Source of the DNA: Clostridium sp. | GTDB lineage: Bacteria > Bacillota > Clostridia > TANB77 > CAG-508 | Length of the DNA: 64,000 bases | Assembly: GCA_018371855.1 (NCBI GenBank) | Contig: JAHAKD010000001.1 | Location: 124,001 to 188,000, forward strand | Direction: 5' to 3' | Part shown: positions 15,527-24,445 of the stretch, in pieces | How positions within the stretch are numbered: position 1 is the first letter of the stretch | Layout: the number at the start of each line of letters is the position of its first letter | Notes under the pieces: model-generated | The model's input: the letters and a program-made list of their open reading frames with translations, nothing else | The model's database searches: none | Told to the model about the DNA's origin: nothing | Made by a program: the position numbers and the translations under genes

Positions 15527-16645
15527 ATGGGATATTTAGGTGAAAAAATCAAAAAATTAGGATTTGGTCTAATGAGATTACCTCAAAAAGATGGAAAAAT
15601 AGATATAGAGCAAACAAAAGTAATGGTAGATAAATTTTTAGATGCTGGATTTACATATTTTGATACAGCATGGGCATATGCTGGAAGTGAAGACGCAATA
15701 AGACAAGCACTAGTAGAACGTTATCCAAGAGAAAGGTTCCAATTAGCAACTAAAAATGCAGCATGGATAAATTGTAAGACTAGAGAAGAAGCAATTGCTC
15801 AATTTGATACTTCTTTAAAACAAACAGGTGCTGGATATTTCGATTTTTATTTATTACATAACTTAGGAGAATCTAGAACGAAAGCATTTGATGATTTTGA
15901 TATGTGGAGTTGGATTCAAGACATGAAGGAACAAGGAAAAATTAAACATATAGGATTTTCTTTCCATTCAACACCTGAAGAATTAGAAGAAATATTAAAT
16001 AAACATCCAGAAATGGAATTTGTACAACTTCAAATAAATTATGCAGATTGGGAAAATCCTGCAATTAAATCTAGAGAATGTTATGAAGTTGCAAGAAAAC
16101 ATGGCAAGCCAGTAATAATTATGGAACCTGTTAAAGGTGGAATGCTTGCAAATCCACCAAAGCAAGTACAAGAAGCATTTAAACAAGCAAATCCTAATAC
16201 ATCAATTGCTTCATGGGCTATTAAATTTGCTGCAAGTTTAGATGGTGTTATAACAGTACTTTCTGGAATGAGTAATATAGAACAAATGGAAGATAATATA
16301 TCTTATATGAAAGATTTTACAAAATTATCCGATGATGAAGAAGCTACAATAAAGAAAGCTCAAGAAATAATGAATAGTATTCCAATAATACCATGTACAA
16401 CATGCAACTATTGTGCAAAAGTATGCCCAATGAAAATAGGAATTTCTGGTTCATTTACAGCAATGAATTATTTAACATTATATAATGATATGGAAGCAGC
16501 TAAACACCAAGAAGATTGGCTTGTAAGCGGACATGGACTTAAGAAAGCAGAAAAATGTATAAAATGTGGTAAATGTGAGCAAGTTTGCCCTCAACACATA
16601 AAAATAAGACAAGAACTAGAAAAAGTAACAGAAAAATTAAAATAA
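15527..16645 (+). CDS. Aldo/keto reductase with two C-terminal 4Fe-4S motifs
   Basis: This 372-residue protein carries an AKR barrel in residues 1-280 (FGLMRLPQKDGKIDIEQ, TYFDTAWAYAGSEDAIRQAL with catalytic Asp and Tyr, FDFYLLHNLGE with His). The tail carries two ferredoxin-like clusters: C-x2-C-x2-C-x3-CP at about 290-301 (CTTCNYCAKVCP) and again at 344-355 (CIKCGKCEQVCP). This type is typical of strict anaerobes and probably takes electrons from ferredoxin or flavodoxin. It is the last gene of the MerR operon. The substrate is unknown. Confidence 0.93.
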   Translation: MGYLGEKIKKLGFGLMRLPQKDGKIDIEQTKVMVDKFLDAGFTYFDTAWAYAGSEDAIRQALVERYPRERFQLATKNAAWINCKTREEAIAQFDTSLKQTGAGYFDFYLLHNLGESRTKAFDDFDMWSWIQDMKEQGKIKHIGFSFHSTPEELEEILNKHPEMEFVQLQINYADWENPAIKSRECYEVARKHGKPVIIMEPVKGGMLANPPKQVQEAFKQANPNTSIASWAIKFAASLDGVITVLSGMSNIEQMEDNISYMKDFTKLSDDEEATIKKAQEIMNSIPIIPCTTCNYCAKVCPMKIGISGSFTAMNYLTLYNDMEAAKHQEDWLVSGHGLKKAEKCIKCGKCEQVCPQHIKIRQELEKVTEKLK

Positions 16646-16663
16646 ATAAGGACGTGAATTTGG

Positions 16664-16706
16664 TGTGCCACGGGATATTTGGGGGACGTTCCTAAAATCC
16701 CTATTT
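16664..16706 (+). repeat. Dispersed repeat element, copy 1
   Basis: GGGATATTTGGGGGACGTTCC followed by TAAAATCCCTATTT. The core GGGACGTTCCTAAAATCCC recurs in variants at 27106, 37666, 39316 and 55358. It sits between the aldo/keto reductase and its terminator. Confidence 0.65.
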
Positions 16707-16725
16707 CCTATTCCAACGAATTTTT

Positions 16726-16757
16726 AAGTCGCGATTTAATCGTGGCTTATTTTTTTC
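16726..16757 (+). terminator. Terminator of the redox operon
   Basis: AAGTCGCGAT (16726-16735) pairs with ATCGTGGCTT (16739-16748) with G-U pairs, then a seven-T run. Confidence 0.85.
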
Positions 16758-16899
16758 TAATAAAAGTGTATATAAAATCTCGAAAACTAGATTTGTTGAT
16801 ATTTCAAGCAAAAATAACAATTCTACTAAAAGTAGATTGCTAAAAATATCTAAGAGTGATAACATTTTTATATCGAAAAAACTTGTAAGGAGACTAAAA

Positions 16900-18786
16900 A
16901 TGGACAATCAAAAATTCGGAAGATTTATAAGAGACTTAAGAAAAAAAGCAAACATGACACAAAAGGAATTAGGAGAAAAATTAAATGTAACCGATAAAGC
17001 TGTTTCAAAATGGGAAAGGGGATTAGGCTTTCCTGATATTTCAATTATTAATTTATTAGCAGAAACTTTTGGTATTACAGCATCAGAAGTGTTAAATGCA
17101 GAAATCGGAAAAAAGGATACTATTGATGTAGAAAAAGCAGTACAAGAGGCTGTAGAGAGTGTGACTAAAGAAAAAGAAAAGAAAGAAAATAGAAAAAGAA
17201 AATTAATTAAAATTGTAAAAATAGTATCTATTATAATATTTGTATTAATGTTTTTTTTACAATTAGGATATTTATGCATAATGAAGCCAAATGGATATGA
17301 ATATATAAATGATTTAATATTTTATATTGTAAATGAATTGATAATGATAACTGGAGCTGTATTTCTTATTTTACAAATAAAAAAGTTAAAGAACATAAAG
17401 ATTGTTGCTGTGATTATTGCAGTTATTTTGAGTACTATTAATTTAGCTTTTATGATTAATAATGGTATGAATATAAGAACTATATTAAGTTTTTCTAACG
17501 ATTTTTCAAATGAATTAGTAATAAAACAGAATAAAGAAAATGGTGAAACTAGGCTATATAAATATGCCAAATTAACTATATTTGCAAAACTAGATGAACG
17601 ATTTGAATATTCAGTAAGTGAAGCCATAAAACATCAGTGGCTTACAAATGATATTTGCAATATAACTTATACAGATAAAGATGATAATTTAAGAAATTAT
17701 GTAGCAACATATGGAAGTAGAAAAGGAACAGATTCATATTATTATGTATTTAATGCATTATTAGGAAGATGGCAAACACAGGCAGATTCTGTGGGTAATA
17801 CAAAATTAACTGTAGATTCAAAAGGGATAAAAGTAACGCGAGATGATACATCTGAACAATTTGAATTTAGTGATTGCAAACAATATGGTGTTACAGCATT
17901 AGTTCTTTATAAAGATGATATTCCTAAATATATAATTGCATTAAACGATGATTGTGAAATTGATGAAGAAACTAGCTATATAAAAGAAGGTGGAACAATT
18001 ATATTTTGTGATATCTCAATGAAAAGGACTATAAAGGAAACTTTATATTGTACAGTATATAAAGGGGAGAATTTAAGTGAGTATAATGGTATAACAGTAG
18101 ATGCTAATAAATATAAAATAGATAATGGAATTTTATATTTTAGCTATGATGGAGAAAACGTAACAGAAGTTTCAGGGGATTTTTCAAATGACAAATCAGA
18201 TTATAATAATCAAAATTATATAATTTCTGAAGAAAAAACAGTATTTTTCTATACTGAAAATGGGAGAAAATATTTAGTATATTCAGATGATAAGGGAAAT
18301 ACATGGAATACAGTTAAATTAGCTACTAACGGAACTATTCAATCTATACAATTTTTAAATAAAGATATAGGCTTTGTTTTGCAATTTGAAGATTATGCCT
18401 TAGGAGGAGTTACCTTTGGACATATTGATAAAACTACAGATGGAGGACAAACATGGACGACTATAAATAATGGAATTGGAAGTTTGAATGAAGGTACATT
18501 TCGAAGTGGAAGTCAGCTATTGTTTGTGAATGAAAATATTGCTTTTGTCACAATGCCATATGCTAGTGGGGATGACTCTGAACTATATTATTCCGAGGAT
18601 GGAGGTATAAACTTTACAAAAGTTAATTTGAGTGATGAACAGATTTATGATTATTATTACTTGCCAACTATAGAAGATGGAAAAATTTATTTAGAAGTTG
18701 GTCAAGGAAATGATGGAGATTATAATGGAGGAAGTTTTAAAAAGTATTGTTCAGAAGATAATGGAAAAACATGGAATGAAATTTAA
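16900..18786 (+). CDS. Transmembrane one-component regulator: XRE HTH, membrane segments, extracellular Asp-box domain
   Basis: This 628-residue protein starts at ATG 16900 behind AAGGAG. Residues 4-66 are a Cro/C1 HTH (FGRFIRDLRKKANMTQKELGEKLNVTDKAVSKWERGLGFPDISIINLLAETF). A Lys/Glu-rich linker follows, then about four hydrophobic segments between residues 105 and 215 (IVSIIIFVLMFFLQLGYLCI, LIMITGAVFLILQI, IVAVIIAVILSTINLAFMI). The remaining 410 residues should lie outside and contain at least four Asp-box-like turns (SDDKGNTWNTV, TTDGGQTWTTI, SEDGGINFTKV, SEDNGKTWNEI), as in BNR/sialidase-type beta-propellers. It probably senses an external ligand and controls DNA directly from the membrane. 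Targets are unknown. A terminator follows. Confidence 0.85.
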   Translation: MDNQKFGRFIRDLRKKANMTQKELGEKLNVTDKAVSKWERGLGFPDISIINLLAETFGITASEVLNAEIGKKDTIDVEKAVQEAVESVTKEKEKKENRKRKLIKIVKIVSIIIFVLMFFLQLGYLCIMKPNGYEYINDLIFYIVNELIMITGAVFLILQIKKLKNIKIVAVIIAVILSTINLAFMINNGMNIRTILSFSNDFSNELVIKQNKENGETRLYKYAKLTIFAKLDERFEYSVSEAIKHQWLTNDICNITYTDKDDNLRNYVATYGSRKGTDSYYYVFNALLGRWQTQADSVGNTKLTVDSKGIKVTRDDTSEQFEFSDCKQYGVTALVLYKDDIPKYIIALNDDCEIDEETSYIKEGGTIIFCDISMKRTIKETLYCTVYKGENLSEYNGITVDANKYKIDNGILYFSYDGENVTEVSGDFSNDKSDYNNQNYIISEEKTVFFYTENGRKYLVYSDDKGNTWNTVKLATNGTIQSIQFLNKDIGFVLQFEDYALGGVTFGHIDKTTDGGQTWTTINNGIGSLNEGTFRSGSQLLFVNENIAFVTMPYASGDDSELYYSEDGGINFTKVNLSDEQIYDYYYLPTIEDGKIYLEVGQGNDGDYNGGSFKKYCSEDNGKTWNEI

Positions 18787-18862
18787 GCAAATGATAAAAC
18801 TGTAAGGTTAATGTAAGCTAAATAATTGCCAAAAGAAGTTCAAGAGAAATATAAGTAATATA

Positions 18863-18894
18863 AATACCTAGCTTAGAAAGGCTGGGTATTTTTT
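18863..18894 (+). terminator. Terminator after the transmembrane regulator
   Basis: AATACCTAGC (18863-18872) pairs with GCTGGGTATT (18881-18890), then TTTT. Confidence 0.85.
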
Positions 18895-18926
18895 ATGGAA
18901 TAAATGTAAAAATATATGTTAAAGTA

Positions 18927-18957
18927 TTGACTTAGAGTAAACTCTAAATGATATATC
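18927..18957 (+). promoter_or_regulatory. MerR-type promoter before the lar genes
   Basis: TTGACT (18927-18932) and TATATC (18952-18957) are 19 bases apart. The spacer holds a perfect dyad, TTAGAGTAAACTCTAA. Most positions agree with the promoter at 13813. It lies about 50 bases before larC. Confidence 0.75.
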
Positions 18958-19006
18958 ATATTTGTGTTATAATAGGTAAAAATTATGTAGAAGGGAAGAT
19001 AAATTT

Positions 19007-20206
19007 ATGAAAACACTGTATTTTGATTGTTCAAGTGGAATTAGTGGAAATATGACACTTGGAGCATTATTAGAAATCGTAGGTGACGAAAAATATTTAT
19101 TAGAAGAACTAAAAAAATTGAATGTTGATGGGTATAAAATAGAAATTTCTAAACAAGTAAAAAATGGAATTACAGGAACATATGTTGATGTTATATTAGA
19201 AAATGAATGCCATCACCATCATCATGAACACGACCATGACCATGAGCATCATCACCATCATGAACATAGAAATTTATATGATGTTAACACTATTATAGAT
19301 AATAGTTCATTAGATGAAAATACTAAAGCTTTGGCAAAAAGAATATTTTTAAGAGTGGCAAAGGCCGAATCGAAAGTTCATAATAAACCATTAGATGAAG
19401 TACATTTTCATGAAGTTGGAGCAATTGATTCAATTGTAGATATTGTTGGAACAGCAATTTTAATAAATAAAATTAATCCAGAAAAAATAATTGCAAGTGT
19501 TGTTAATGATGGATATGGTTTTATAGAATGTGCACATGGAACTATGGCTGTACCAGTTCCAGCTACAAGTGAGATATTTGCAGCATCTAATGTGAAGTTT
19601 AGACAAATAGATATAGATACAGAACTTGTAACTCCAACGGGAGCAGCAATTATAGCAGAGCTTGCAGAAGATTTTACAACATTACCCACAATGGTAACAG
19701 AAAAAATTGGTTGGGGAACTGGGTCAAAAAATTTAAAAATACCAAATGTTCTAAAAGTGTACTATGGTGAAATACAAGAAGATAATCAAAATTTTGTGGT
19801 AATGGAAACAAATATAGATGATTGTTCAGGAGAAATACTAGGATTTACATCAGAAAAATTATTTGCTAATGGAGCTTTAGATGTATTTTATACACCAATA
19901 TTTATGAAAAAAAGCAGACCAGCATATAGATTATCTGTTGCTTGTAGAAAAGAAGATATGTTTAAACTTCAAAACATTATTTTTAAAGAAACAACCACGA
20001 TTGGAATTAGATATCGTTTTGAAGGTAGAACAGAATTAGGTAGAGAATTTGTAGAAATAGATACAAAATATGGAAGAATAAAAGCAAAAAAAGTAACTTA
20101 TAATGGTGAAACATATGTATATCCTGAATATGAAAGCATGAAAAAAATAGCAGAAGAGAATAATATTCCTTTAAAGGAATTATATAAATTAGAGGAGCTA
20201 AAATAA
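19007..20206 (+). CDS. larC: Nickel pincer cofactor biosynthesis protein LarC
   Basis: This 399-residue protein begins MKTLYFDCSSGISGNMTLGALLE, the conserved LarC start. A metal-binding stretch of mainly His, Asp and Glu lies at about residues 67-87. Later motifs include DEVHFHEVGAIDSIVDIVGTA, TPTGAAIIAEL and METNIDDCSGEILGF. LarC is the CTP-dependent cyclometallase that inserts nickel into pyridinium-3,5-bisthiocarboxylic mononucleotide. Both halves are in one uninterrupted frame, unlike the frameshift-encoded form of Lactiplantibacillus. First gene of larC-larB-larE, 28 bases before larB. AAGGGAAG serves as ribosome binding site. Confidence 0.96.
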   Translation: MKTLYFDCSSGISGNMTLGALLEIVGDEKYLLEELKKLNVDGYKIEISKQVKNGITGTYVDVILENECHHHHHEHDHDHEHHHHHEHRNLYDVNTIIDNSSLDENTKALAKRIFLRVAKAESKVHNKPLDEVHFHEVGAIDSIVDIVGTAILINKINPEKIIASVVNDGYGFIECAHGTMAVPVPATSEIFAASNVKFRQIDIDTELVTPTGAAIIAELAEDFTTLPTMVTEKIGWGTGSKNLKIPNVLKVYYGEIQEDNQNFVVMETNIDDCSGEILGFTSEKLFANGALDVFYTPIFMKKSRPAYRLSVACRKEDMFKLQNIIFKETTTIGIRYRFEGRTELGREFVEIDTKYGRIKAKKVTYNGETYVYPEYESMKKIAEENNIPLKELYKLEELK

Positions 20207-20234
20207 TTATAAATCAGAAGGAGAGCATAATTGT

Positions 20235-20978
20235 ATGGACATAAAAGAAATTTTGACAAATTTAAAAGAAAATAAAATATCTATAGAAGATGCTGAAAAA
20301 ATGATAAAAAATAATCAATATGAAGATTTAGGTTATGCCAAAATAGATCATAATAGAAAAGAAAGATCTGGAGCGAGTGAAGTGGTTTTTTGCCAAGGAA
20401 AACCAAACGAATTTTTAACTAAAATATATAGTGCTATTTATAAAGAAAATGGGGAAGTACTAGGAACAAGAGCATCTAAAGAACAATATGAATTAGTAAA
20501 AAAGGATATACCAAATGTAAAATATGACTCTATTTCTAGGATATTAAAAATAGAAAAAGAAAAGAAGTTAGTAGGAAATATTGTAGTTTGCACAGGGGGA
20601 ACAGCAGATATTCCGGTTGCAGAAGAGGCAGCCAAAACTGCAGAGTTTTTGGGTAGTTATGTAGAAAGAGTTTATGATGTTGGTGTTGCTGGTATTCATA
20701 GACTACTAAGTAATATGGATAAATTAGAAAAAGCAACCTGCATAATAGTTGTAGCTGGAATGGAAGGGGCTTTAGCTTCTGTTGTAGCTGGGCTTAGCAA
20801 AGTACCGGTAATAGCAGTACCTACATCTATTGGATATGGTGCAAACTTTGGAGGAGTATCAGCACTTCTTAGCATGTTAAACTCATGTGCAAACGGAATT
20901 GCAACAGTAAACATAGACAATGGTTATGGTGCCGGATACATAGCCCACCAAATTAACTCAGCCGCTAGCAAACATTAG
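20235..20978 (+). CDS. larB: Nickel pincer cofactor biosynthesis protein LarB (PurE-like)
   Basis: This 247-residue protein has an N-terminal helical segment (MDIKEILTNLKENKISIEDAEKMI) and a PurE-like alpha/beta domain with VCTGGTADIPVAEEAAKTAEFLGSYVERVYDVGVAGIHRL and VVAGMEGALASVVAGLSKVPVIAVPTSIGYGANFGG. LarB carboxylates and hydrolyses nicotinic acid adenine dinucleotide in the first step of cofactor synthesis. GGAGAG precedes ATG. Neighbours larC and larE complete the pathway enzymes. Confidence 0.96.
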   Translation: MDIKEILTNLKENKISIEDAEKMIKNNQYEDLGYAKIDHNRKERSGASEVVFCQGKPNEFLTKIYSAIYKENGEVLGTRASKEQYELVKKDIPNVKYDSISRILKIEKEKKLVGNIVVCTGGTADIPVAEEAAKTAEFLGSYVERVYDVGVAGIHRLLSNMDKLEKATCIIVVAGMEGALASVVAGLSKVPVIAVPTSIGYGANFGGVSALLSMLNSCANGIATVNIDNGYGAGYIAHQINSAASKH

Positions 20979-21077
20979 CGAGCTTTTTAAAGACGAACTA
21001 TGCAACTTAAGTGAAATGAAGTTGTATACAATGATTCAAGTATGCATTAGTGAGTATAAGTGAAAAGGATGAAATAT

Positions 21078-21854
21078 ATGTTAAAAAAATTACAAGACAG
21101 ATTAAAAGAATTAAATAAAGTAGCTATTAGCTTTTCAGGAGGAATAGATTCTAGCTTTTTACTATATGTTGCAAGAATTACATTACCAACAGAAAATGTA
21201 TTAGCAATTATAGCAAATGGCAATATGGTACCAAGAAAAGATTATGAAGAAGCAATAGAATTCTTAAAAGAAAATAAAATCAATTACAAAGAAATAGAAT
21301 ATAAACCATTAGAAATAGAAGAATTTAAAGAAAATAGAAAAGATAGATGCTATTATTGTAAGAAAAAACTGATGATCGGTATAAAAGAAGAGGCAAATAA
21401 AAATGGTTTTGAAAATGTTTTAGATGGTAAAAATGAAGATGACTTAAAAGTATATAGACCCGGTAATAAAGCAACAGAAGAAATAGGTATAATAAGTCCA
21501 TTAGCAGAAATAGGATTTTCAAAAGAAAATATAAGAGAAGAGAGTAAAAAACTAGGCCTTAAAATTTGGAATAAACCATCTAATTCTTGTTTAGCAACAA
21601 GATTTCCTTATAATACAATTTTAACCGAAGATGATTTAAAAAGGGTTGAACAAGGAGAAGAAGTGTTAAAAAAATTAGGAATACCAAAAGTGAGAATAAG
21701 AGTACATCAGGAGATTGCAAGAATCGAAGTAGAAAGAGAATATTCTAATGTAATAATACAAAATCAAAATATAGTAGAACAAATAAAAGCGTTGGGATTT
21801 AGATATGTAACATTAGATTTAAATGGATTAACTAGTGGGAGTTTTGATAAATAG
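21078..21854 (+). CDS. larE: LarE sulfur transferase, three-cysteine (Fe-S type)
   Basis: This is a 258-residue protein. ATG 21078 fits AAAGGA best, over GTG 21060 and ATG 21069. The PP-loop SFSGGIDSSFLLYVA activates the substrate with ATP. C91 and C94 (RCYYCKKKL) with C171 (SNSCLATRFP) form the cysteine set reported for LarE proteins that carry a 4Fe-4S cluster and transfer sulfide catalytically, as opposed to the single sacrificial Cys of the Lactiplantibacillus enzyme. Its 3' end overlaps a decayed reading frame. No larA (racemase) is in the window, so the cofactor serves an enzyme encoded elsewhere. Confidence 0.95.
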   Translation: MLKKLQDRLKELNKVAISFSGGIDSSFLLYVARITLPTENVLAIIANGNMVPRKDYEEAIEFLKENKINYKEIEYKPLEIEEFKENRKDRCYYCKKKLMIGIKEEANKNGFENVLDGKNEDDLKVYRPGNKATEEIGIISPLAEIGFSKENIREESKKLGLKIWNKPSNSCLATRFPYNTILTEDDLKRVEQGEEVLKKLGIPKVRIRVHQEIARIEVEREYSNVIIQNQNIVEQIKALGFRYVTLDLNGLTSGSFDK

Positions 21855-22168
21855 GTGGAAATGGCAGAACAGCTAGAGCAATAACAAATTCTTTATTAAG
21901 TAATAGAAATCTATGTGCTACATTTGAAAAGTATACTAAGCCAGAGTATATTAAATATATGAATTCTGTAATTACAGATTATGATACATATAATAAAGGT
22001 TTATATACAGATCAATCAATTTGTAGCATAATGGAAGAAGAGAATATACAGAATTTAGCAAAGTACATTACTAAAAAATGTCAAATAGGCGAATACGAAA
22101 TGGAACAAGAAGGATGTGCTGTAACTACGGATTTATCAAGAAAGCAAAATGTTGGAGAATATAGATAA
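21851..22168 (+). pseudogene. C-terminal gene fragment with GNGR motif
   Basis: An open frame overlaps the end of larE and runs to TAG/TAA at 22168 without a plausible start or ribosome binding site. The first residues, GGNGRTARAITNSLL, recall the HPFxxGNGRxxR loop of Fic-domain proteins but lack the His. The remainder (YTKPEYIKYMNSVITDYDTYNKGLYTDQSI...QNVGEYR) is not recognised. It is probably the tail of a gene whose 5' part was deleted. The Fic link is weak. Confidence 0.35.
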
Positions 22169-22282
22169 AATGATAAAGATAATAAAAGTGAATATATTGA
22201 TAATTACTTCCTTTAGTGTTATTATCAACCTAACAAAACAAGAGATAAGACTTGTCTAAATTATAGAAAGGTAGGGATTTAT

Positions 22283-23134
22283 ATGAAAAGGGGATTAAAG
22301 GTTTTAATAATTGTTTTAGTAATTTTAGTAGTTTTAGCAGTAGCAATTTTACTTGTTAAGCATTTTACAACAAATGAGGTTAATAATGAGCTAACAGGAA
22401 ATAGCATATCATATGATAATGCTGATGCAATTGCTACAATGGATGTTGTAATAGTAAGAGTAGATGATACATATCTTGAAGTTATAAATAAAGACGATCC
22501 AAACGATGTAATGCGAGCAAACATTCCAGATGATGATATTAATGAGTATAAACAGAACCAAGAAGTACGAGTTTATTATAATGGAATGATAAATGAAATG
22601 TATCCAGGTAGTTTTGATAAAGTTTCTAAAATAGAAATATTGAAAGATAATAGTGATGTTACAATACCGGAAAAAGCATTAAAACTTTTTTATAGCTCAC
22701 GCAATAATGTATCAGTTTCAAATATTAATGCAACACAAACAGGTATATCTTTTGAGATAAAAGATACAAATGAATATAAATATGAATATACAAATACATA
22801 TACATTATTTAAAAAGAATCCAGAAGCTGAACAAGTAAAAGCACCAAGTATGCCAATAGTAACAGGTAATACAACATCATCATATGAAGGAAGCGGTATT
22901 CCACTTTGGGAAGAGGCTTCAAAAGTTTCAGATGTTAATAGTGAAGATACAGTAACTTCTGAAAATATAGCAGAAGACACTGTAAGAAAAATTTGTGATT
23001 GGACAAATATATACGGAAAATTAGAAAGTGGAGAGTATGATTTTTCATTGACTGTAGAAGGATTTTATATAAGAATAAAATTTACTGTAAATGAAAATGG
23101 AGAAATTTCAAATGTTACTTCTGATTTTATGTAA
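22283..23134 (+). CDS. Membrane-anchored extracytoplasmic protein of unknown function
   Basis: This 283-residue protein starts behind AAAGGTAGGG. Residues about 5-27 are a hydrophobic anchor (VLIIVLVILVVLAVAILLV). Residues about 50-120 form a beta-rich segment (ATMDVVIVRVDDTYLEVINKDDP...EVRVYYNGMINEMYPGSFDKVSKIEIL) of the kind seen in DUF3221-like small OB-type domains. A second beta-rich region ends in ESGEYDFSLTVEGFYIRIKFTVNENGEISNV. No catalytic motif is visible. It is followed by an acetyltransferase gene 12 bases on, with which it may be transcribed. Confidence 0.75.
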   Translation: MKRGLKVLIIVLVILVVLAVAILLVKHFTTNEVNNELTGNSISYDNADAIATMDVVIVRVDDTYLEVINKDDPNDVMRANIPDDDINEYKQNQEVRVYYNGMINEMYPGSFDKVSKIEILKDNSDVTIPEKALKLFYSSRNNVSVSNINATQTGISFEIKDTNEYKYEYTNTYTLFKKNPEAEQVKAPSMPIVTGNTTSSYEGSGIPLWEEASKVSDVNSEDTVTSENIAEDTVRKICDWTNIYGKLESGEYDFSLTVEGFYIRIKFTVNENGEISNVTSDFM

Positions 23135-23146
23135 TAAGGTGAGTGA

Positions 23147-23626
23147 ATGAAATATATTATAAGAGAAATTACAGAAAAAGATAATAAAGAAATAGAAAAT
23201 ATAATAAGGTCATGTTTAATTGAATTTGGTGGAAATCATGAAGGCACAGCATGGACAGATCCAAATCTAGGAAGATTTTCCGAAATATATAATACACCAG
23301 AAAATAAATATTGGGTTGCTGAGGATACTTCTGGCAAATTGCTTGGAGGAGTTGGTATTGGAAAAATAGCTGAACTTCCAGAAGTGTGTGAATTACAAAA
23401 AATGTATTGTTTACTAACTGCAAGAGGCACAGGAGTTTCGCATCAGTTAATTGAAACAGCATTAAAGTATGCCCAAAAATATTATAAAGAATGTTATTTG
23501 GAAACACTAGAAAATATGGTTGCTGCCCAAAAGTTTTATGAAAAATATGAATTTAAAAGGTTAGAAAAACCATTAATAAAAACAGAGCATTTTGCATGTG
23601 ATGTATGCTATATTAAAAAGTTATAA
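23147..23626 (+). CDS. GNAT-family N-acetyltransferase
   Basis: This 159-residue protein shows the GNAT order: N-terminal strand IREITEKDNKEIENIIRSCL, central beta-bulge LGGVGIGKI and CELQKMYCLLTARGTGVSHQLIETALKYAQKYYKECYLETLENMVAAQKFYEKYEFKRLEKPL. The acetyl-CoA loop (TARGTGVS) is a variant of the usual R/Q-x2-G-x-G/A. The substrate is unknown. AAGGTGAG precedes ATG. Confidence 0.88.
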   Translation: MKYIIREITEKDNKEIENIIRSCLIEFGGNHEGTAWTDPNLGRFSEIYNTPENKYWVAEDTSGKLLGGVGIGKIAELPEVCELQKMYCLLTARGTGVSHQLIETALKYAQKYYKECYLETLENMVAAQKFYEKYEFKRLEKPLIKTEHFACDVCYIKKL

Positions 23627-23680
23627 TTAATAAGAATAATTGATTTATATAAATGTACATATGATTAAAAAAATGACAAT

Positions 23681-23795
23681 ATGTATAAAGGTCATGTACA
23701 CTACAAGGATGAAATTAGTAGCAAGCAGGCAGAATTTATATTTAATGAATTAAATATAGAATAGTTATAATAAGGCATTAAAATTTTAATGCCTT
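23681..23795 (+). other. Small frame remnant and terminator-like palindrome
   Basis: A 27-codon frame (MYKGHVHYKDEISSKQAEFIFNELNIE, 23681-23764) lacks a ribosome binding site and looks like the tail of a lost gene. It is followed by the palindrome AAGGCATTAAAA/TTTTAATGCCTT (23772-23795), which has no strong T-run. Confidence 0.4.
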
Positions 23796-23875
23796 TAGGT
23801 TTGCAAAAAAATAGCAATTTTTATGAAAATATGTTAGGATATTAAGCATTGACATTAAAAAAAAGGAAGATAAAT

Positions 23876-24445
23876 ATGGGGATTTTAGAAATATTATTAA
23901 TAGCAATTGGTTTAGCAATGGATGCTTTTGCAGTTTCAATATGCAAAGGTTTATCAATGAAAAAAATGAATTGGAAAAAGGCTATTATAGTTGGCATTTA
24001 CTTTGGCGTATTCCAAGCAATTATGCCAGTTATAGGCTACTGCTTAGGAACAACATTCGAAAGTTTAGTAACTAAAGTAGACCATTGGATAGCATTTATT
24101 CTTTTAGCACTTATTGGAGGAAAGATGCTTAAAGAAGCATTTGATAATAATTCTGAAGGATATAATGATAGTGTGAATTTTAAAACAATGGTAATTTTAG
24201 CAATAGCAACAAGTATTGATGCATTAGCAGTCGGTATAACTTTTGCATTTCTACAAACTAACATCGTATTAGCTGCTATTTTAATAGGATTAGTAACTTT
24301 TATATTATCTGTAATAGGAGTAAAAATTGGGAATCAATTTGGTATTAAGTACGAGAAGAGAGCAGAGATTATTGGAGGAATAATTTTAATACTAATAGGG
24401 ATTAAGATTTTACTAGAACATCTAGGAATAATTAGTTTAGGATAG
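23876..24445 (+). CDS. mntP: MntP-like manganese efflux pump
   Basis: This is a 189-residue protein. ATG 23876 behind AAAAGGAAG is preferred over the TTG at 23849. Six hydrophobic segments with two acidic repeats are visible: LIAIGLAMDAFAVSICKGL and LAIATSIDALAVGITFAFL, the signature Asp-containing motifs of MntP (YebN). It exports Mn(II) from the cytoplasm. No manganese (yybP-ykoY) riboswitch fold is recognisable in the short upstream region. It is a stand-alone gene. Confidence 0.93.
   Translation: MGILEILLIAIGLAMDAFAVSICKGLSMKKMNWKKAIIVGIYFGVFQAIMPVIGYCLGTTFESLVTKVDHWIAFILLALIGGKMLKEAFDNNSEGYNDSVNFKTMVILAIATSIDALAVGITFAFLQTNIVLAAILIGLVTFILSVIGVKIGNQFGIKYEKRAEIIGGIILILIGIKILLEHLGIISLG

Noticed and set aside
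21851..22168. Functional Fic-domain toxin
   Set aside because: Only a GNGR-like stretch is present, without the catalytic His and without a start codon.
23780..23875. Manganese (yybP-ykoY) riboswitch before mntP
   Set aside because: The interval is short, AT-rich and lacks the conserved loops.
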